A stretch of 64,000 bases of DNA, from NCBI GenBank assembly GCA_944548615.1, contig OX155953.1, positions 1,066,501 to 1,130,500 of the forward strand, read 5' to 3'. Below are positions 1-10,680 of this stretch, piece after piece; position 1 is the first letter of the stretch, and every line of letters starts with the position of its first letter. Below the pieces are notes generated by a model. That model was not told the DNA's origin. It searched no databases and saw nothing but the letters and a program-made list of their open reading frames with translations. Source of the DNA: Micropterix aruncella (lineage: Eukaryota > Arthropoda > Insecta > Lepidoptera > Micropterigidae). The position numbers and the translations under genes are program-made.

Positions 1-79
1 GTTTACGTTATCGTCGTATTAAATGATAATAGTATTAAATGTAGTATAATAAAAATAAAGATATCAGTAATAAATGTTG

Positions 80-700
80 TATATGCAATTTCGTTATGCA
101 AAAGCGTGCAGTCCGCACAATAGCGCGTGTGGCGCTTGATACGCCAGCTAGGCCTCTGTTTAGAGATCTCTGCATCATGACGCTGCCGTCCATTTATATA
201 ACGGAAGTAGCGCTGTTCGTTCTCAGAAATCTAGCCGATTTTGAAGTGAATGGTGTTCAACAGTATCCAACAAGATCCCGTAGCATGCTACGTTCGGTAA
301 GTCATGCATTATCCAAGTCGGAAAGGCTAGCCTATATCGCCGGCCCAGCGGTTTACAACAAACTCAGCGAGCACATTAGGCAGGCGCAATCTCTTGGCGT
401 GTTTAAGAGACGCCTTAAGAGATACCTTACAGATAAGGCGTTTTACTCACTGGAGGAATATTACTCGAGTGAAGTCTAAAATGCTTTGGTGGAAAAAATA
501 TTTAATGATCTCTTTGCATTTTGTCTTGTATTTCTTCTTTTTACATTATTATTGTGTTTTTTTCCTTCGTTTTGTTTTGTGTATTTTATCTTTTCTTTAC
601 GAAAAAAAAATGTTTGTTTGCTAATATGTATGAATGTTTGCTAATCTGTATCTGACTTGTATACCAGTATACTAATAAAATGAATATGAATATGAATATA
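80..700 (+). pseudogene. 5'-truncated non-LTR retrotransposon, RT C-terminus and 3' tail
   Basis: The 127-codon frame at 96-479 reads like the last part of a non-LTR reverse transcriptase, after the catalytic domain. It begins QKRAVRTIARV and ends with the usual GPAVYNKLSEHIRQ, FKRRLKRYL and AFYSLEEYY block. The catalytic motifs are absent, so this is a 5'-truncated copy. A short AT-rich 3' untranslated region follows, with AATAAAA at 674-680 and a hexamer tail (TGAATA-type) at 681-700. This end structure suits the CR1/Jockey group. The ATG at 96 is probably just the first methionine after the truncation point, not a true start. No intact flanking duplication was found. Confidence 0.75.
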
Positions 701-1140
701 TTTTCAGGCAATATGCGTAATATGCGCTCTAATATGATATCTCTGCACAAATTGATCCACCCTTATGAGCATTTTCGTAATCAAGTAGATCAATTAATAT
801 ATACTTTAAAACGTTAAATGGTTTTAATGAAATAAGATTGGGCGTAACGGCACACGACATAGCGTCACGCCATTGATTTTATAGCGTACTATCTGTTACC
901 CGCAATGCGAAGCCGCGGGTTTCGAATCGATTTGGTAATTTAAGTAAGGTGGCGTGTATTTGCCCCTTTAGACGTTACCTTTAGATATATAGTGTAAGAC
1001 GCCCCCCTCAGATGCATGCTACCTATCTCGTAGACGTACGAGTCTTGTTCCTCGCCACCTGCGCCGCCTTCGCCGTACGCTGACCCAGGTATTTCGAGGT
1101 GCTTGCACGCGTCACTAATTTCAAGATATCTGTATAACTA
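701..1140. other. No gene seen
   Basis: Mixed-composition sequence with no long frame. A moderately GC-rich patch lies at about 1010-1100. I recognise no element. Confidence 0.5.
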
Positions 1141-1329
1141 TACCACCTAAAAACTGACAGTAAATGGCTAATTTTATCTCTATTTAACACCCGTAATAAT
1201 GGATTAATTTAATTTGATAAGGATTCTTAATTTTATAACACCTAAAAGTACACCTTACAGTAAATGGCTAATTTTATCTCTATTTAACACTTGTGATAAT
1301 GGATTAATTTATTTTGATAAGGATTCTTA
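1141..1329. repeat. Two-copy direct repeat, 100-bp period
   Basis: A segment beginning near 1141 recurs near 1241. TAAATGGCTA sits at 1161 and 1261, and GGATTAATTT at 1201 and 1301, giving a period of exactly 100 bp with few mismatches. The short frame at 1214-1405 is a by-product of this AT-rich repeat. Confidence 0.8.
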
Positions 1330-1845
1330 TTTCATTGCTAATGTCATCAACAAACCCTGCCGAATTAGTTTTCTTATTTTTTTGAGACATAGAACCAGTT
1401 ATTGAAGATTAAATATAAAAGTTGGATATATCCTGTCGCCGACTTTTTTATAGATCTCATTGAGGCTGATATTTTTTTGTCATATATTTGTCTTATATTT
1501 GCCTTTCAAATAATTTAATATTGGTAGCTACAGACAAGACAATTAATATTGCAATAAATTATGGGTCAATTATTCCAATAATGACTTCATAACGTATGGC
1601 CTTACAGCCATATTTTGTCATTATATTTATGAGTCTGGGTTATATTGTTAATTATCGGCGAACCATGACAATATTAATATGTGTCCAAATACATAATATC
1701 TTGTCGAATATTAATTAAACTATTTCATGCCTGAGAAAATTGGTTAGGCGCTCGAATTAAGATAGAGGCTGTCTTATTTGGAAATGCCTAAAGCTGATGA
1801 ACGAGAGAAACGATAGTCTATATCACAAAGTTTTTATACCCAGTT

Positions 1846-2310
1846 TTAACCCATCGGCTACGTAACGACCAAATTTGGTTGCACATCAGAACACCTTTGA
1901 CTACGTAACGACCAATATTGGCGGCTTGCTCCCGGAGCGCAGAGTAATATTATTTTGTAATTCGAACGCATCCTAAAATCCATACCAAATATCTCATTAT
2001 TTCGCACGTCATTTCGCGGATATTTCTGGTAAAAATTCCAGGGTCAAACATCATCATTTTTTTTTCTAGAAATGATCAAAAATTTTTATTGGTCTTTATG
2101 AGCTAATATCTAAATATTTTTGTAAGTAAATAAGCAAAACGAAATATTATCTCTTATAGAAAATATAATATAGATCACGATATTATTTACAATTTCTAAA
2201 TAGGGTTCCTTATTTTTCCTAAGACAAGTATAAGTTAGAAATGCCGAGTTTTTTCCACTTTTCCAACTCTCATATTTATTCATAATTATCTAATTGTTTT
2301 ACAAAATGAG
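1846..2310 (+). mobile_element. piggyBac-like TTAA MITE, 3' end missing
   Basis: It starts TTAACCCATCGGCTACG, followed by a CTACGTAACGACCAA motif given twice. It matches 23419-23890 closely over about 460 bp and then stops abruptly. In the related unit at 5505 this block is absent, so it is an insertion that later lost its 3' half. Confidence 0.7.
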
Positions 2311-2760
2311 CCTCAAAATGATAAATGGTCTAACTAGAAACCTGAAAAATGTCGCAAGAAAGAGCTTTCTTACAACATTCGAATACAAGCTCTCTAGGCA
2401 AAATTCATTGCCAAACAAACTCATTTCCACAAAGCAATACTTCGTTTAAATAGCACTGGATACGAAGACCATGGATTTAGTGAAAATATAGAGAGAACAG
2501 GTCGTTCCAAATGAAATTTTAAATTATTGAAATTTCTAACGTGTTTTGGACAATGTCACTGCAGCTTTCTTTCTCCGAGTGTGGCTAATGATATGAGTAA
2601 AATCGTATTGGAAATAAGCAGAAAACAGCAAAAAAGATCACCTTACGTTATTGTTAAATTATTTTCCTAGATGAAAAATTAAAAAAAAATACAATTTTTT
2701 TATATTTTTTTTGATTAACATAGGTATATACGACTATACATACATTTTATTGAAGTGTAT

Positions 2761-3223
2761 TCTACTAATATTATAAACGCGAAAGTTTGTATGTATGTAT
2801 GGATATTTGTTACTCTTTCACGCAAAAAATACTGAAGGATTTTGATGAAACTTTACAATAATATAGCTTACACATCAGAATAACACACAGGCTATAATTT
2901 ATAAAGATATAGCGTGAATTATCTAAAATATAACGATAACTGTCGAGTAAGTAGGAAAAAATCTAAGAAATTGACATTCGAAATTTAAATTCTATACTAT
3001 ACTATTCTACTAATATTATAAACGCGAAAGTTTGTAGGTATGTATGGATGTTTGTTACTCTTTCACGCAAAAACTACTGAATGGATTTTGATGAAACTTT
3101 ACAATAATATAGCTTACATATCAGAATAACACATATGCTATAATTTATAAAGATATATGGTTTTCTATCATCATTATAACAATTTTCCATCACCACGCGG
3201 GTGAAACCGCTGGGCGCCGCTAG
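2761..3223 (+). mobile_element. Non-autonomous Helitron with duplicated 5' end
   Basis: Two heads, TCTACTAATATTATAAACGC at 2761 and 3006, are followed by about 150 bp of matching sequence (AAAGTTTGT, TACTCTTTCACGCAAAAA, ATATAGCTTACA). The second runs to a Helitron 3' end: a GCGG/CCGC hairpin near 3198-3210, then CTAG at 3220-3223 before T. It encodes no protein, so Rep/helicase would have to come from elsewhere. The first head has no CTAG end of its own, which suggests nesting or end duplication. Confidence 0.75.
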
Positions 3224-4260
3224 TATTACATATATACGTATTAGTACTAATTATTGTTTATTATTACCCATTACTAAATATTATTTATTACTGCCTATTA
3301 CTAAATATTCTTTATTTTTACTTATTTACAATTAGGAAATAATTGTCTACAGAAAGTTATTTTTATTAATCTAATTTAAGTTCGAAATTTAGTTTTTGGA
3401 AGATACTTATTTTTAAAATCATTTATGTAGGCAGGCTCTGGCTAGTTAGGAGCGATACAAATATTTATTGTGAATACCAAAGATATATTTTTTATGATAA
3501 ATAAATAAAGATTTATAATACGAAAATAAAACCGGTCAGGTGGGAGTTTGACTCGTTATCCGAGGTTCCGTACCTTTTAAAAGAGGTTCTTGCTATATGT
3601 TTTACATATTCTGATCCATACATTAAATTCAACTCAATATAAGGTCCCATACATTAAATCCAAACTTTTTATGATGTGAAAAATTGTTTTTTTTCCGGCA
3701 TGACGAGGAATTAGTAGTTTTTTTTACGTATATTTATTTATTTCATTGTTATTTATTGATTTAATGCAATTGTCGAATAATATCACAATTTAAAACATCG
3801 ATTAAAATATCATGTACTTAACTAAATTACTTAATTCAATATTATTAGATAAAATAATATTTTATTTATTAAAATATTATTTGATAAAATTTATTTAACT
3901 AAATTATATTAAATTTACTGTCCGTATTCGCCCAACTAAACAAAGCTTGTGCTTGGGCGGACATTCTATCCAACATATAGTTACGTTAATTGGTATGTGA
4001 ATACGTTACAAAAATTATAGAGTTGCTGACTTCTCAACTGGTTAGTGAAATAAAAGTGTTTAATTTTATTATATATGTAATCTTTTATAGCGTGATATGT
4101 ATAAAAAACCTAAGATAAAAATAATATTTTACATTTAGGATTGAAATGAGTGCGGGAAAGCAAGTTTTATTACTGTTCTATTACTCTCCAAATTGCATGT
4201 CGATCGCTTTAAAATGCCAGAGATAATCGATAGTAATTTACATATATATAATTAGATATA

Positions 4261-5504
4261 TAAAATTACGCTTCAAAACAAATGCCGTATTTTATTAATA
4301 TTGTATCGCATTTACGCTGAGGGTTTTTCATATACAGTGAAGACGAATCAGCTAACATTAATAACGAAATGTGTGAGCGTCCAGGACGACCGTCATACAT
4401 AAATCACAGTACGTCTCGCACGGGTTAGACCTTCCAAAATGCCACGAACTCTATTCATTTGTGAAGAGAAAAGTAATTAAGTTTGCATAGGTCGGTAGAT
4501 TATGCTACGCAATTGTATTATTGATGTGTGTTAAACTGATGTTTATTTTCATCTCAAAGTAATATATTTGTTCATGTAGTTTAAAGTGCCTACACTTTCA
4601 ACTAGGTATATACATTTATTTGATTTGAGATGGAAATAAACATCAGTTTAACACACATCTAAGGATCTACACCTTAGAGGGGACCATCAATGCATTTGTT
4701 TATTTTATACCTGAAACTATTATTCTATTAAATGGTATGAAATTCATGAAAAATGGCTCAGCCGTCTGTGCATACATCTAGAAATATTTCTTTGTTATCT
4801 AAAGTATTCAGGATTGAATTACCGTTGATGTATTTGTTTCACGGTTGAAACGCCCTTGCCGCCACTTATCGGGTGATGAATGGCTACTGCGTGTTTTTTT
4901 TACCCGTCTGTGCTATACAAATGAGGGATTCAACACCCTACTCATACATCATGAACGAACAGAATAATACATCGTTCGTAGTTAAAGCATTAAGACAATT
5001 TTATTTACTCAGGAAACTGACACTAGTAATGTTAACATTCTAGAGTAAATTAATATAAAAATATCCTTCTAAGTAAAAATTTGTGCCAATTGGCCATCCA
5101 TTGCTGATCGGAATTCTACTACTGTGAAATAACAAAATGGGGGCGCTGAAAAATAATTGATTTTCAAAGTAGACGAAATACGTTTGAGAACCACTAGTTT
5201 AGAGCGTTATCTACTGTTACAGTGCGCGACCATACTGTTATACAACCCAAGTCGCAATATTGAACATTATATTAGTAGATTGATATTTTTTTAAAGTACA
5301 AGTGCCATATCTACACTTTGGGTTTGGTAGTAACATTCTGGTTGTCAAATAATTGTACTACGACGCTGATCAATCTAATAAGCTACATAATCAATGGTAT
5401 TCTTTATACGAGTATTCTTATAGATAAACCTATAAATAAGTCACGACCTGCATAACTCGACCCTGCCAAATTCAATTATTAACGATAGCCAATTATTAAT
5501 GGTA
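4261..5504. other. No gene seen; holds a foldback repeat
   Basis: AT-rich sequence without a coding frame above background. The foldback at 4523-4659 is its only clear structure. Confidence 0.5.
4523..4659. repeat. Foldback repeat with 36-bp arms
   Basis: The left arm 4523-4558 (starting GATGTGTGTTAAACTGATG) is the reverse complement of 4624-4659 with one mismatch in 36. The loop is 65 nt. No target duplication is evident, so it may be a tiny MITE or a hairpin-forming repeat. Confidence 0.85.
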
Positions 5505-6960
5505 GACAAGACAATAAATTTTGCAATAAATGATGGGTCAAGTATTCCAATATTGTCTCTATATCTTTTGACCCTACGGCCATAATTTGTCGTTATATTT
5601 ATGAGCATGGGTGATAATAATAATAATCGGCGAACCAAGACATTATTAATAAGGGTCCAAAGAGATAATATCTTGCCGAATATTAGGGAAAATATTTCAT
5701 GCCTGAGAGAGTTGGTTAGGCACTCGAATTAAGGGAGAGTCCGCGTCATTTCGGATGGCCCAAAGCTGATGAGCTAGAGAAACGGTATTCTATCTCACAA
5801 ACTCCGCATACTCAGATATTTCTAGCTGAACGGTCTAACTTGAACTTGAAAGGTCGTGAAAAGCCACTTCCTTACTACATTCGAACACATTTGTTCTTTA
5901 GGCAAAGGTTTATACTACGAAAATAAACCCGGTCAAGTGCGAGTTTGATTCGCGCTCCAAGGTTCCATAATTTCCGAAAGGGTTCCTTCTATATGTTCTA
6001 TATACACTCTTTTACACGAAAATATATACACTCTTCTATACATTAAATCCAACTCAATATAAGACTAGATCTTCTTACGATGTGCCATTTTTTCTTCTTA
6101 AAATTATTTCCCACTTGACGATAACTCAATATAAAATCGAAGAGTATCGCGGTTGTTTGACATTATAAATAGGATAGAAAACGAATTTACCGCGTGAAAT
6201 TTGTAGCACCCGACGTTTCGGTGACATTGCAGCCGCCGTTGTCCAGGGTAGACTGAAGAGCTGTCAATCCGTTGTTTTGCGGGTAGGCCGCGTACCGCTT
6301 CCGCCACTGCGTAGATTATAACGGTGGTGGGGGGCCGGGCCGCAGTGGCGGAAGCGGTACGCGGCCTACCCGCAAAACAACGGATTGACAGCTCTTCAGT
6401 CTACCCTGGACAACGGCGGCTGCAATGTCACCGAAACGTCGGGTGCTACAAATTTCACGCGGTAAATTCGTTTTCTATCCTATTTATGATAACTCAATAG
6501 TTTGTTTTCGTATATTATTTTTTATTTTTTCTATTTAAAGCAATTCATAAATAATATTATCTACAATTTAAATCATCAAGCAAACTATTATGCTGTTAAA
6601 TTACTTAAACCAGAGTAAGAAACTAAAATCAATGATTAATTATGATGTTTAGTGTTCAATGTCGGCGAACATTACTTACACATATAGTTAATTTGATTAA
6701 TGGGAATAAGTTTAAAAGACTACAGATTTGCTGATTTATCAACTGGATGGTGAAATAAAACGAAGTATTTATTTTTATTTAATACCTATCATCTTTATAG
6801 CGTGATATGTATAAAAAAAACTTAATACATAAAAATAATATTTCACATTTAGGAGTGAACTGAGTGCGGGAAAGCAAGTTCTATTACTATGCCGAATTTC
6901 ATGTCGATTGCTTTAAAAGTGGCATAGATAATCGATAGTAACTTATATCTGAACCATAAT
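5505..6960. repeat. Dispersed unit, copy 2, interrupted by a palindrome
   Basis: Second copy of the unit at 1531-4260, collinear but diverged. It lacks the MITE and Helitron and instead carries the palindromic insertion at 6131-6487 between two copies of GATAACTCAAT. Comparing the copies gives a natural empty site for each insertion. Confidence 0.75.
6131..6487. mobile_element. Palindromic element, probable Penelope-like solo terminus
   Basis: Arms 6165-6311 and 6341-6487 are perfect reverse complements over 147 bp as I read them, with a 29-nt spacer. A 34-nt extension (6131-6164) lies outside the left arm. The whole is flanked by an 11-bp duplication, GATAACTCAAT (6120-6130 and 6488-6498). 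Copy 1 of the host unit has the uninterrupted site near 3705-3720. Inverted terminal repeats with a roughly 34-bp extension and variable target duplications are described for Penelope-like elements. The arm carries CCGAAACGTCGGG. The assignment is inference, since no coding sequence lies inside. Confidence 0.65.
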
Positions 6961-7194
6961 AAAATATAGGTAGTAAGTTATAGATTCATTAAAGTAATTG
7001 AATATTTAGACGCAGTGTTTAATGACAATGACAATAATGACCTTCCTATGTGTACATTATTTCTTCGAAATGGTTGGGTTTACCAAAATTAAATGGATAC
7101 TCTTCTTTTCATTTTATTATTATGCCATAGATAATTAGAGGGATACGTAAAAATAGGCTGCAAAACATATAATTTATTTTAATAATAACAAATG
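6961..7194. other. No gene seen
   Basis: AT-rich sequence between the dispersed unit and the first GC-rich repeat block. I see nothing recognisable. Confidence 0.4.
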
Positions 7195-7335
7195 TGCACT
7201 CTGACTAGTTGCTGAAGGAGTCTGGAGACTATGGAGATTTACTGTCTCCTAAGCAGCGGTGGTGGATGCTGACCTGTCGTCATACCACTCTGGAAATGAC
7301 CATTTGGCTTCCTGATCGTGAATTTAGAGCCGAGT
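7195..7335 (+). repeat. GC-rich unknown repeat family, left part of a split unit
   Basis: It begins GTGCACTCTGACT, then GAAGGAGTCTGGAGACTATGG, and matches 10443-10560. The unit is broken here by the non-LTR element that follows and resumes near 9946. Confidence 0.75.
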
Positions 7336-7348
7336 AAAAGAAAATAAT

Positions 7349-9945
7349 AATAATAATAATAATAATAATTTTATTCATTCAAAAACATAAATTTACAATT
7401 GTATTAGTTGCAGAATCTGCCTAACTAGGCCATAGCCCGTACCAAGGAAAACTCTATGTATGGCAAAGATTTATTCATGTGCTCATAATATTAAAATGAA
7501 AAATACAAAATATGATAAAATAGAAAATAGATAAGCGAATGCAAATTAAACTTATAATTATATTTAAAATATTGATATAGCATGGTCATGGAAATAAATA
7601 TTAATATAAAATGTCGTAATATGAACTTTGTAAAACAAATAAATAAATAGTATTAAAATATAAAGTGTAGTGCAATGTATGACAATAATATGCAGACCTT
7701 TACTTTAAAATATGACTTATAGTCTTTTCCACCTCATTTCTACCAAGTTGAAGTAAATGTTGTGTAATTTTAGATTTTAATTGGATTGACTTAGTGTTTT
7801 GGCATGTTTTTATCGATTCTTTTAGATGGTTATAAATTTTTGGCCCTATAAAGCCAAAGTGTCTTTGGGCGAAGGATGTTCGGGTTTTCTGTACAATGTG
7901 TTTACAGGTTGTGGCGCTCCTCGTTGAAATTTTATGCTCAGCTTTAACGTGAATATCTTTACTTTTTATGTAGTTAAGAAAGACTGTCTTTGCAAATTCC
8001 TGCCAGATGTCTAGTATCTTCAGCTCTGCAAACAAGTCATTTGAGGGGTACCTTCGAGGCATTTTGGCAATAACCCGAAGAAGCGCCTTCTGCGCTGTCA
8101 TAAGCGGATTTAAAACATTACGTGTAGACCCTCCCCAACCTAGGATACCGTATGAAATTAGACTATTTGCAAGGGCATGGTAGATATTTTTGAGAGATTT
8201 TAAGTCTAACACGTTCCGAAGTAACTTAAACACGTATATAAGTCTCCTTACTTTAGTCGCCACATCGTTTACATGAGCATCCCATTTAAAGGTGTTATCA
8301 AATACGAGATCGAGATATTTAGCTTGTATAGTTGTGCAGTTACATTGCATATTAAATAATAAATGATTTTGAGGTTTTGGGGTACATGTATGAATTTTTA
8401 TACCTGTGTGCATAAAGTCCTGCTTGCCAGTAATAGAAAAGGTAACATAGTTTGTTTTTTCGCTATTTAATGTTAATAGATTATTCTGGAGCCAAATATA
8501 AATATTGTTTAGACCAAGTTCTGCGTTTTCGTAAACCGTCGACCAGGTCTTCCCTCGGAAAATTAAGGCAGTATCATCAGCAAATAGAACTGTTTTACCT
8601 CCTTTTAATGTAATGTTGGAGAGGTCATTTATGTATACTAAAAATAAAATCGGGCCTAGGACACTTCCTTGTGGTACTCCGTAACGTATACGACCTTCGA
8701 CGCTCTGTCCTCCATTTAGTTTCGTAACTTGTGTTCTATTAAACAAGTAGTCGGTGAACCATTGCAATGCTTTCCCACGAATGCCATTTTTTTCTAATTT
8801 ACTTAATAAAATTTTGTGCGATACTGTGTCGAACGCCTTGCAAAGGTCCAGGAATACTACAAGGCACTTGTCTCCTTCATCCAGACTATTTACTATGTTA
8901 TCGGATCGAAACGCAATAGCATCCTGCGTAGACCTGTCAGGACGAAATCCGTATTGCGTAGGAGATAATAGGTTATGTTTATTTAGAAAAGACATCAACC
9001 TCGATTTGACCGCCGTTTCCAGAATTTTCGACAATGTATTCAATATGCTGATTGGCCGATAACAGTTAACATCACTAGCTAAACCGCCCTTAAATACTGA
9101 AGTAATTTCAGCTTTTTTTAGGCAACGGGGGAACACTCCAGAAGATATACTTATATTAATAATATATCTAATCGGGTTTATCAGATTTTCGCTGCATTCT
9201 TTAAAAATTTTAGCAGAAATACCATCTTCTCCAGTAGACGTCTTATTTTTTAGACTTTTAATGATTGTTTCAATTTCACTGCTATCGGTGGGCCTCAGAA
9301 ATATAGTCTCGTGTAGATATTTTACATTCTTTAGGTTACATGACAATTTTGATTCTTTAGTTTCAAGGTTATCCAGTGTTTTCCTGGCTAGCTTGTATCC
9401 TATATTTGAAAAATAATCATTAAAATAGTTTGAAACATCTTTAGTATTACATGTACCAATGGACGTCAGTTTCCCATCAATATTTACTTCTTTTATAGTT
9501 GTGTAATTTGTTTTCCTCCTGTCAGTTAATTCATTAATAAGATTCCAAGTTATCTTTGAATTACCAGCATTTTCCGAAAATTCCTTAGTGTAATACATGT
9601 TTTTTGTTTTATTTATAATGTTTTTACAGGTATTTCGAATTCTGATATACTCGTGATTTAGAATACTATTTGAAGGATCTAATTTAAGGGCTACATGAAG
9701 TTTATCTCTATGTCTTATACTTTTAAGTAGTGCTGGAGTCATCCATGGCTTAATTTTCCTTTCGGAATGGGGGACATATTGCTCTTTGGTATTTTTTACA
9801 ATTATTCTTTTTAAAATATTTATAAAATAGTCAGTAGCTTCATTAGTATCAGTAATGAAGAGTAATGGACTCCAATCGATTATCTGGTCCACGATAGATT
9901 CAAACCGAATCATTGCTGAACATACATCAGGTAGAGGTGTCGCAA
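7349..9945 (-). mobile_element. Non-LTR retrotransposon, 5'-truncated, (ATT)n tail
   Basis: A 737-codon reverse transcriptase frame (7700-9913) is followed on the minus strand by a roughly 330-bp 3' untranslated region. This ends in a trinucleotide tail, seen as (AAT)9 on the plus strand at about 7345-7372. The endonuclease region and any ORF1 are missing, so it is 5'-truncated near 9945. It split a unit of the GC-rich family. I could not identify a clear target-site duplication. Confidence 0.85.
7700..9913 (-). CDS. Non-LTR reverse transcriptase (CR1/Jockey-like), N-terminally truncated
   Basis: This protein would copy element RNA into DNA at a nicked target. Residues 1-170 correspond to the linker between endonuclease and RT. 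RT motifs follow in order: YRPISILNTLSKILE (about 285-299), YGFRPDRST (321-329), FLDLCKAFD with catalytic D at 356, GVPQGSVLGP (412-421) and FADD (444-447) with the remaining aspartates. The C-terminal part has LISYGILGWGG and a GPKIYNHLKESI end block. The frame is open for 737 codons with no internal stop, so the insertion is fairly recent. The start is the first ATG after the truncation and is not a native start. The APE-type endonuclease and ORF1 are absent, so this copy cannot be autonomous. Family-level assignment is firm; the exact clade is inferred. Confidence 0.9.
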   Translation of the reverse strand: MIRFESIVDQIIDWSPLLFITDTNEATDYFINILKRIIVKNTKEQYVPHSERKIKPWMTPALLKSIRHRDKLHVALKLDPSNSILNHEYIRIRNTCKNIINKTKNMYYTKEFSENAGNSKITWNLINELTDRRKTNYTTIKEVNIDGKLTSIGTCNTKDVSNYFNDYFSNIGYKLARKTLDNLETKESKLSCNLKNVKYLHETIFLRPTDSSEIETIIKSLKNKTSTGEDGISAKIFKECSENLINPIRYIINISISSGVFPRCLKKAEITSVFKGGLASDVNCYRPISILNTLSKILETAVKSRLMSFLNKHNLLSPTQYGFRPDRSTQDAIAFRSDNIVNSLDEGDKCLVVFLDLCKAFDTVSHKILLSKLEKNGIRGKALQWFTDYLFNRTQVTKLNGGQSVEGRIRYGVPQGSVLGPILFLVYINDLSNITLKGGKTVLFADDTALIFRGKTWSTVYENAELGLNNIYIWLQNNLLTLNSEKTNYVTFSITGKQDFMHTGIKIHTCTPKPQNHLLFNMQCNCTTIQAKYLDLVFDNTFKWDAHVNDVATKVRRLIYVFKLLRNVLDLKSLKNIYHALANSLISYGILGWGGSTRNVLNPLMTAQKALLRVIAKMPRRYPSNDLFAELKILDIWQEFAKTVFLNYIKSKDIHVKAEHKISTRSATTCKHIVQKTRTSFAQRHFGFIGPKIYNHLKESIKTCQNTKSIQLKSKITQHLLQLGRNEVEKTISHILK

Positions 9946-10680
9946 GTGACTTCGAACCCGTGACCAGTCGGGAGGTTGTAGGTATTCTGATGGTTAATTA
10001 GACGTAGATATCGTTCCAAAACTGGTAGTCAGGGGGCGAGGCTGCGCGCTGTTTCCCTTTCTCGGTGCCTCGCCGTAAGGCGTTGGCATCTGACGGGCGG
10101 GTGGCGTAACTAGGCAGTGGATTGTTTTTCGTCCCAACGATCGGACAGAACGATCTAATATCATTAAAACTTGCTTAAGTAACGAGTACGCCTGTTGTAG
10201 TTGGCAGCTCCAGTTGACCGGTATTGTAAGTAGCGAACAGTTGAGCCACTAAGGTTCATTTTGTTCTAGGGTCGGCCTAACTCATTATTCAGCTCCTATT
10301 CAGTAGGCTCCTCGAGTGAGGGACTACCCCGGTAAGAACTCTCGCGTTCCAGGCCTCACAGCTACCGGGTCGGTTTCCTCTGGGGATTGCCTTCCGGCGC
10401 TAATGGACGGATTGCGCATCGTGCGGCGTCAGCCAATCGATTGTGCACTCTGACTGAAGGAGTCTGGAGGCTATGGAAATAAACTGTTTCCTAAGCAGCG
10501 GAGTGGATGTTGACCTGTTGTCATTCCACTCTGAAACGACTTATTAGCCACCCGGTCCCGAGTGGCGTGACGGGCAAAGGACGCTCAAGCGACTTCGGAT
10601 CCATTCGAGAGGACCGAGGTATACTGATGGGACGGGGACTTCCTGCCAAAACTATTACATACTGGCAACACTGTGCAATG
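9946..10680 (+). repeat. GC-rich unknown repeat family, rest of split unit plus next unit
   Basis: 9946-10442 continues the unit broken by the non-LTR insertion (landmarks TCGCCGTAAGGCGTTGGCAT, AGCCAATCGATTGTGCACTC). At 10443 a new unit starts in direct orientation, so at least here the family is tandem. Without the insertion, the distance between successive GTGCACTCTGACT landmarks is about 630 bp. The function is unknown; short frames in it are not conserved in this block. Confidence 0.75.

Larger units (their letters stand above)
1531..4260. repeat. Dispersed unit, copy 1, with two nested insertions
   Basis: Blocks here align in the same order with 5505-6960. They are 1531-1845 with 5505-5815, about 2320-2400 with 5830-5905, 3525-3690 with 5925-6090, and 3715-4255 with 6490-6955. 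Shared landmarks include ATTTCATGCCTGAGA, TAGCGTGATATGTATAAAAA and GAGTGCGGGAAAGCAAGTT. Copy 1 is longer because a TTAA MITE (1846-2310) and a Helitron (2761-3223) lie inside it. The unit has no long reading frame. It could be an old segmental duplication or two copies of a noncoding transposon. The part at 3525 contains ACCGGTCAGGTGGGAGTTTG, which resembles an abundant lepidopteran interspersed repeat. Confidence 0.75.

Noticed and set aside
8754..9062. Plus-strand frame opposite the RT
   Set aside because: Antisense shadow of the non-LTR RT.
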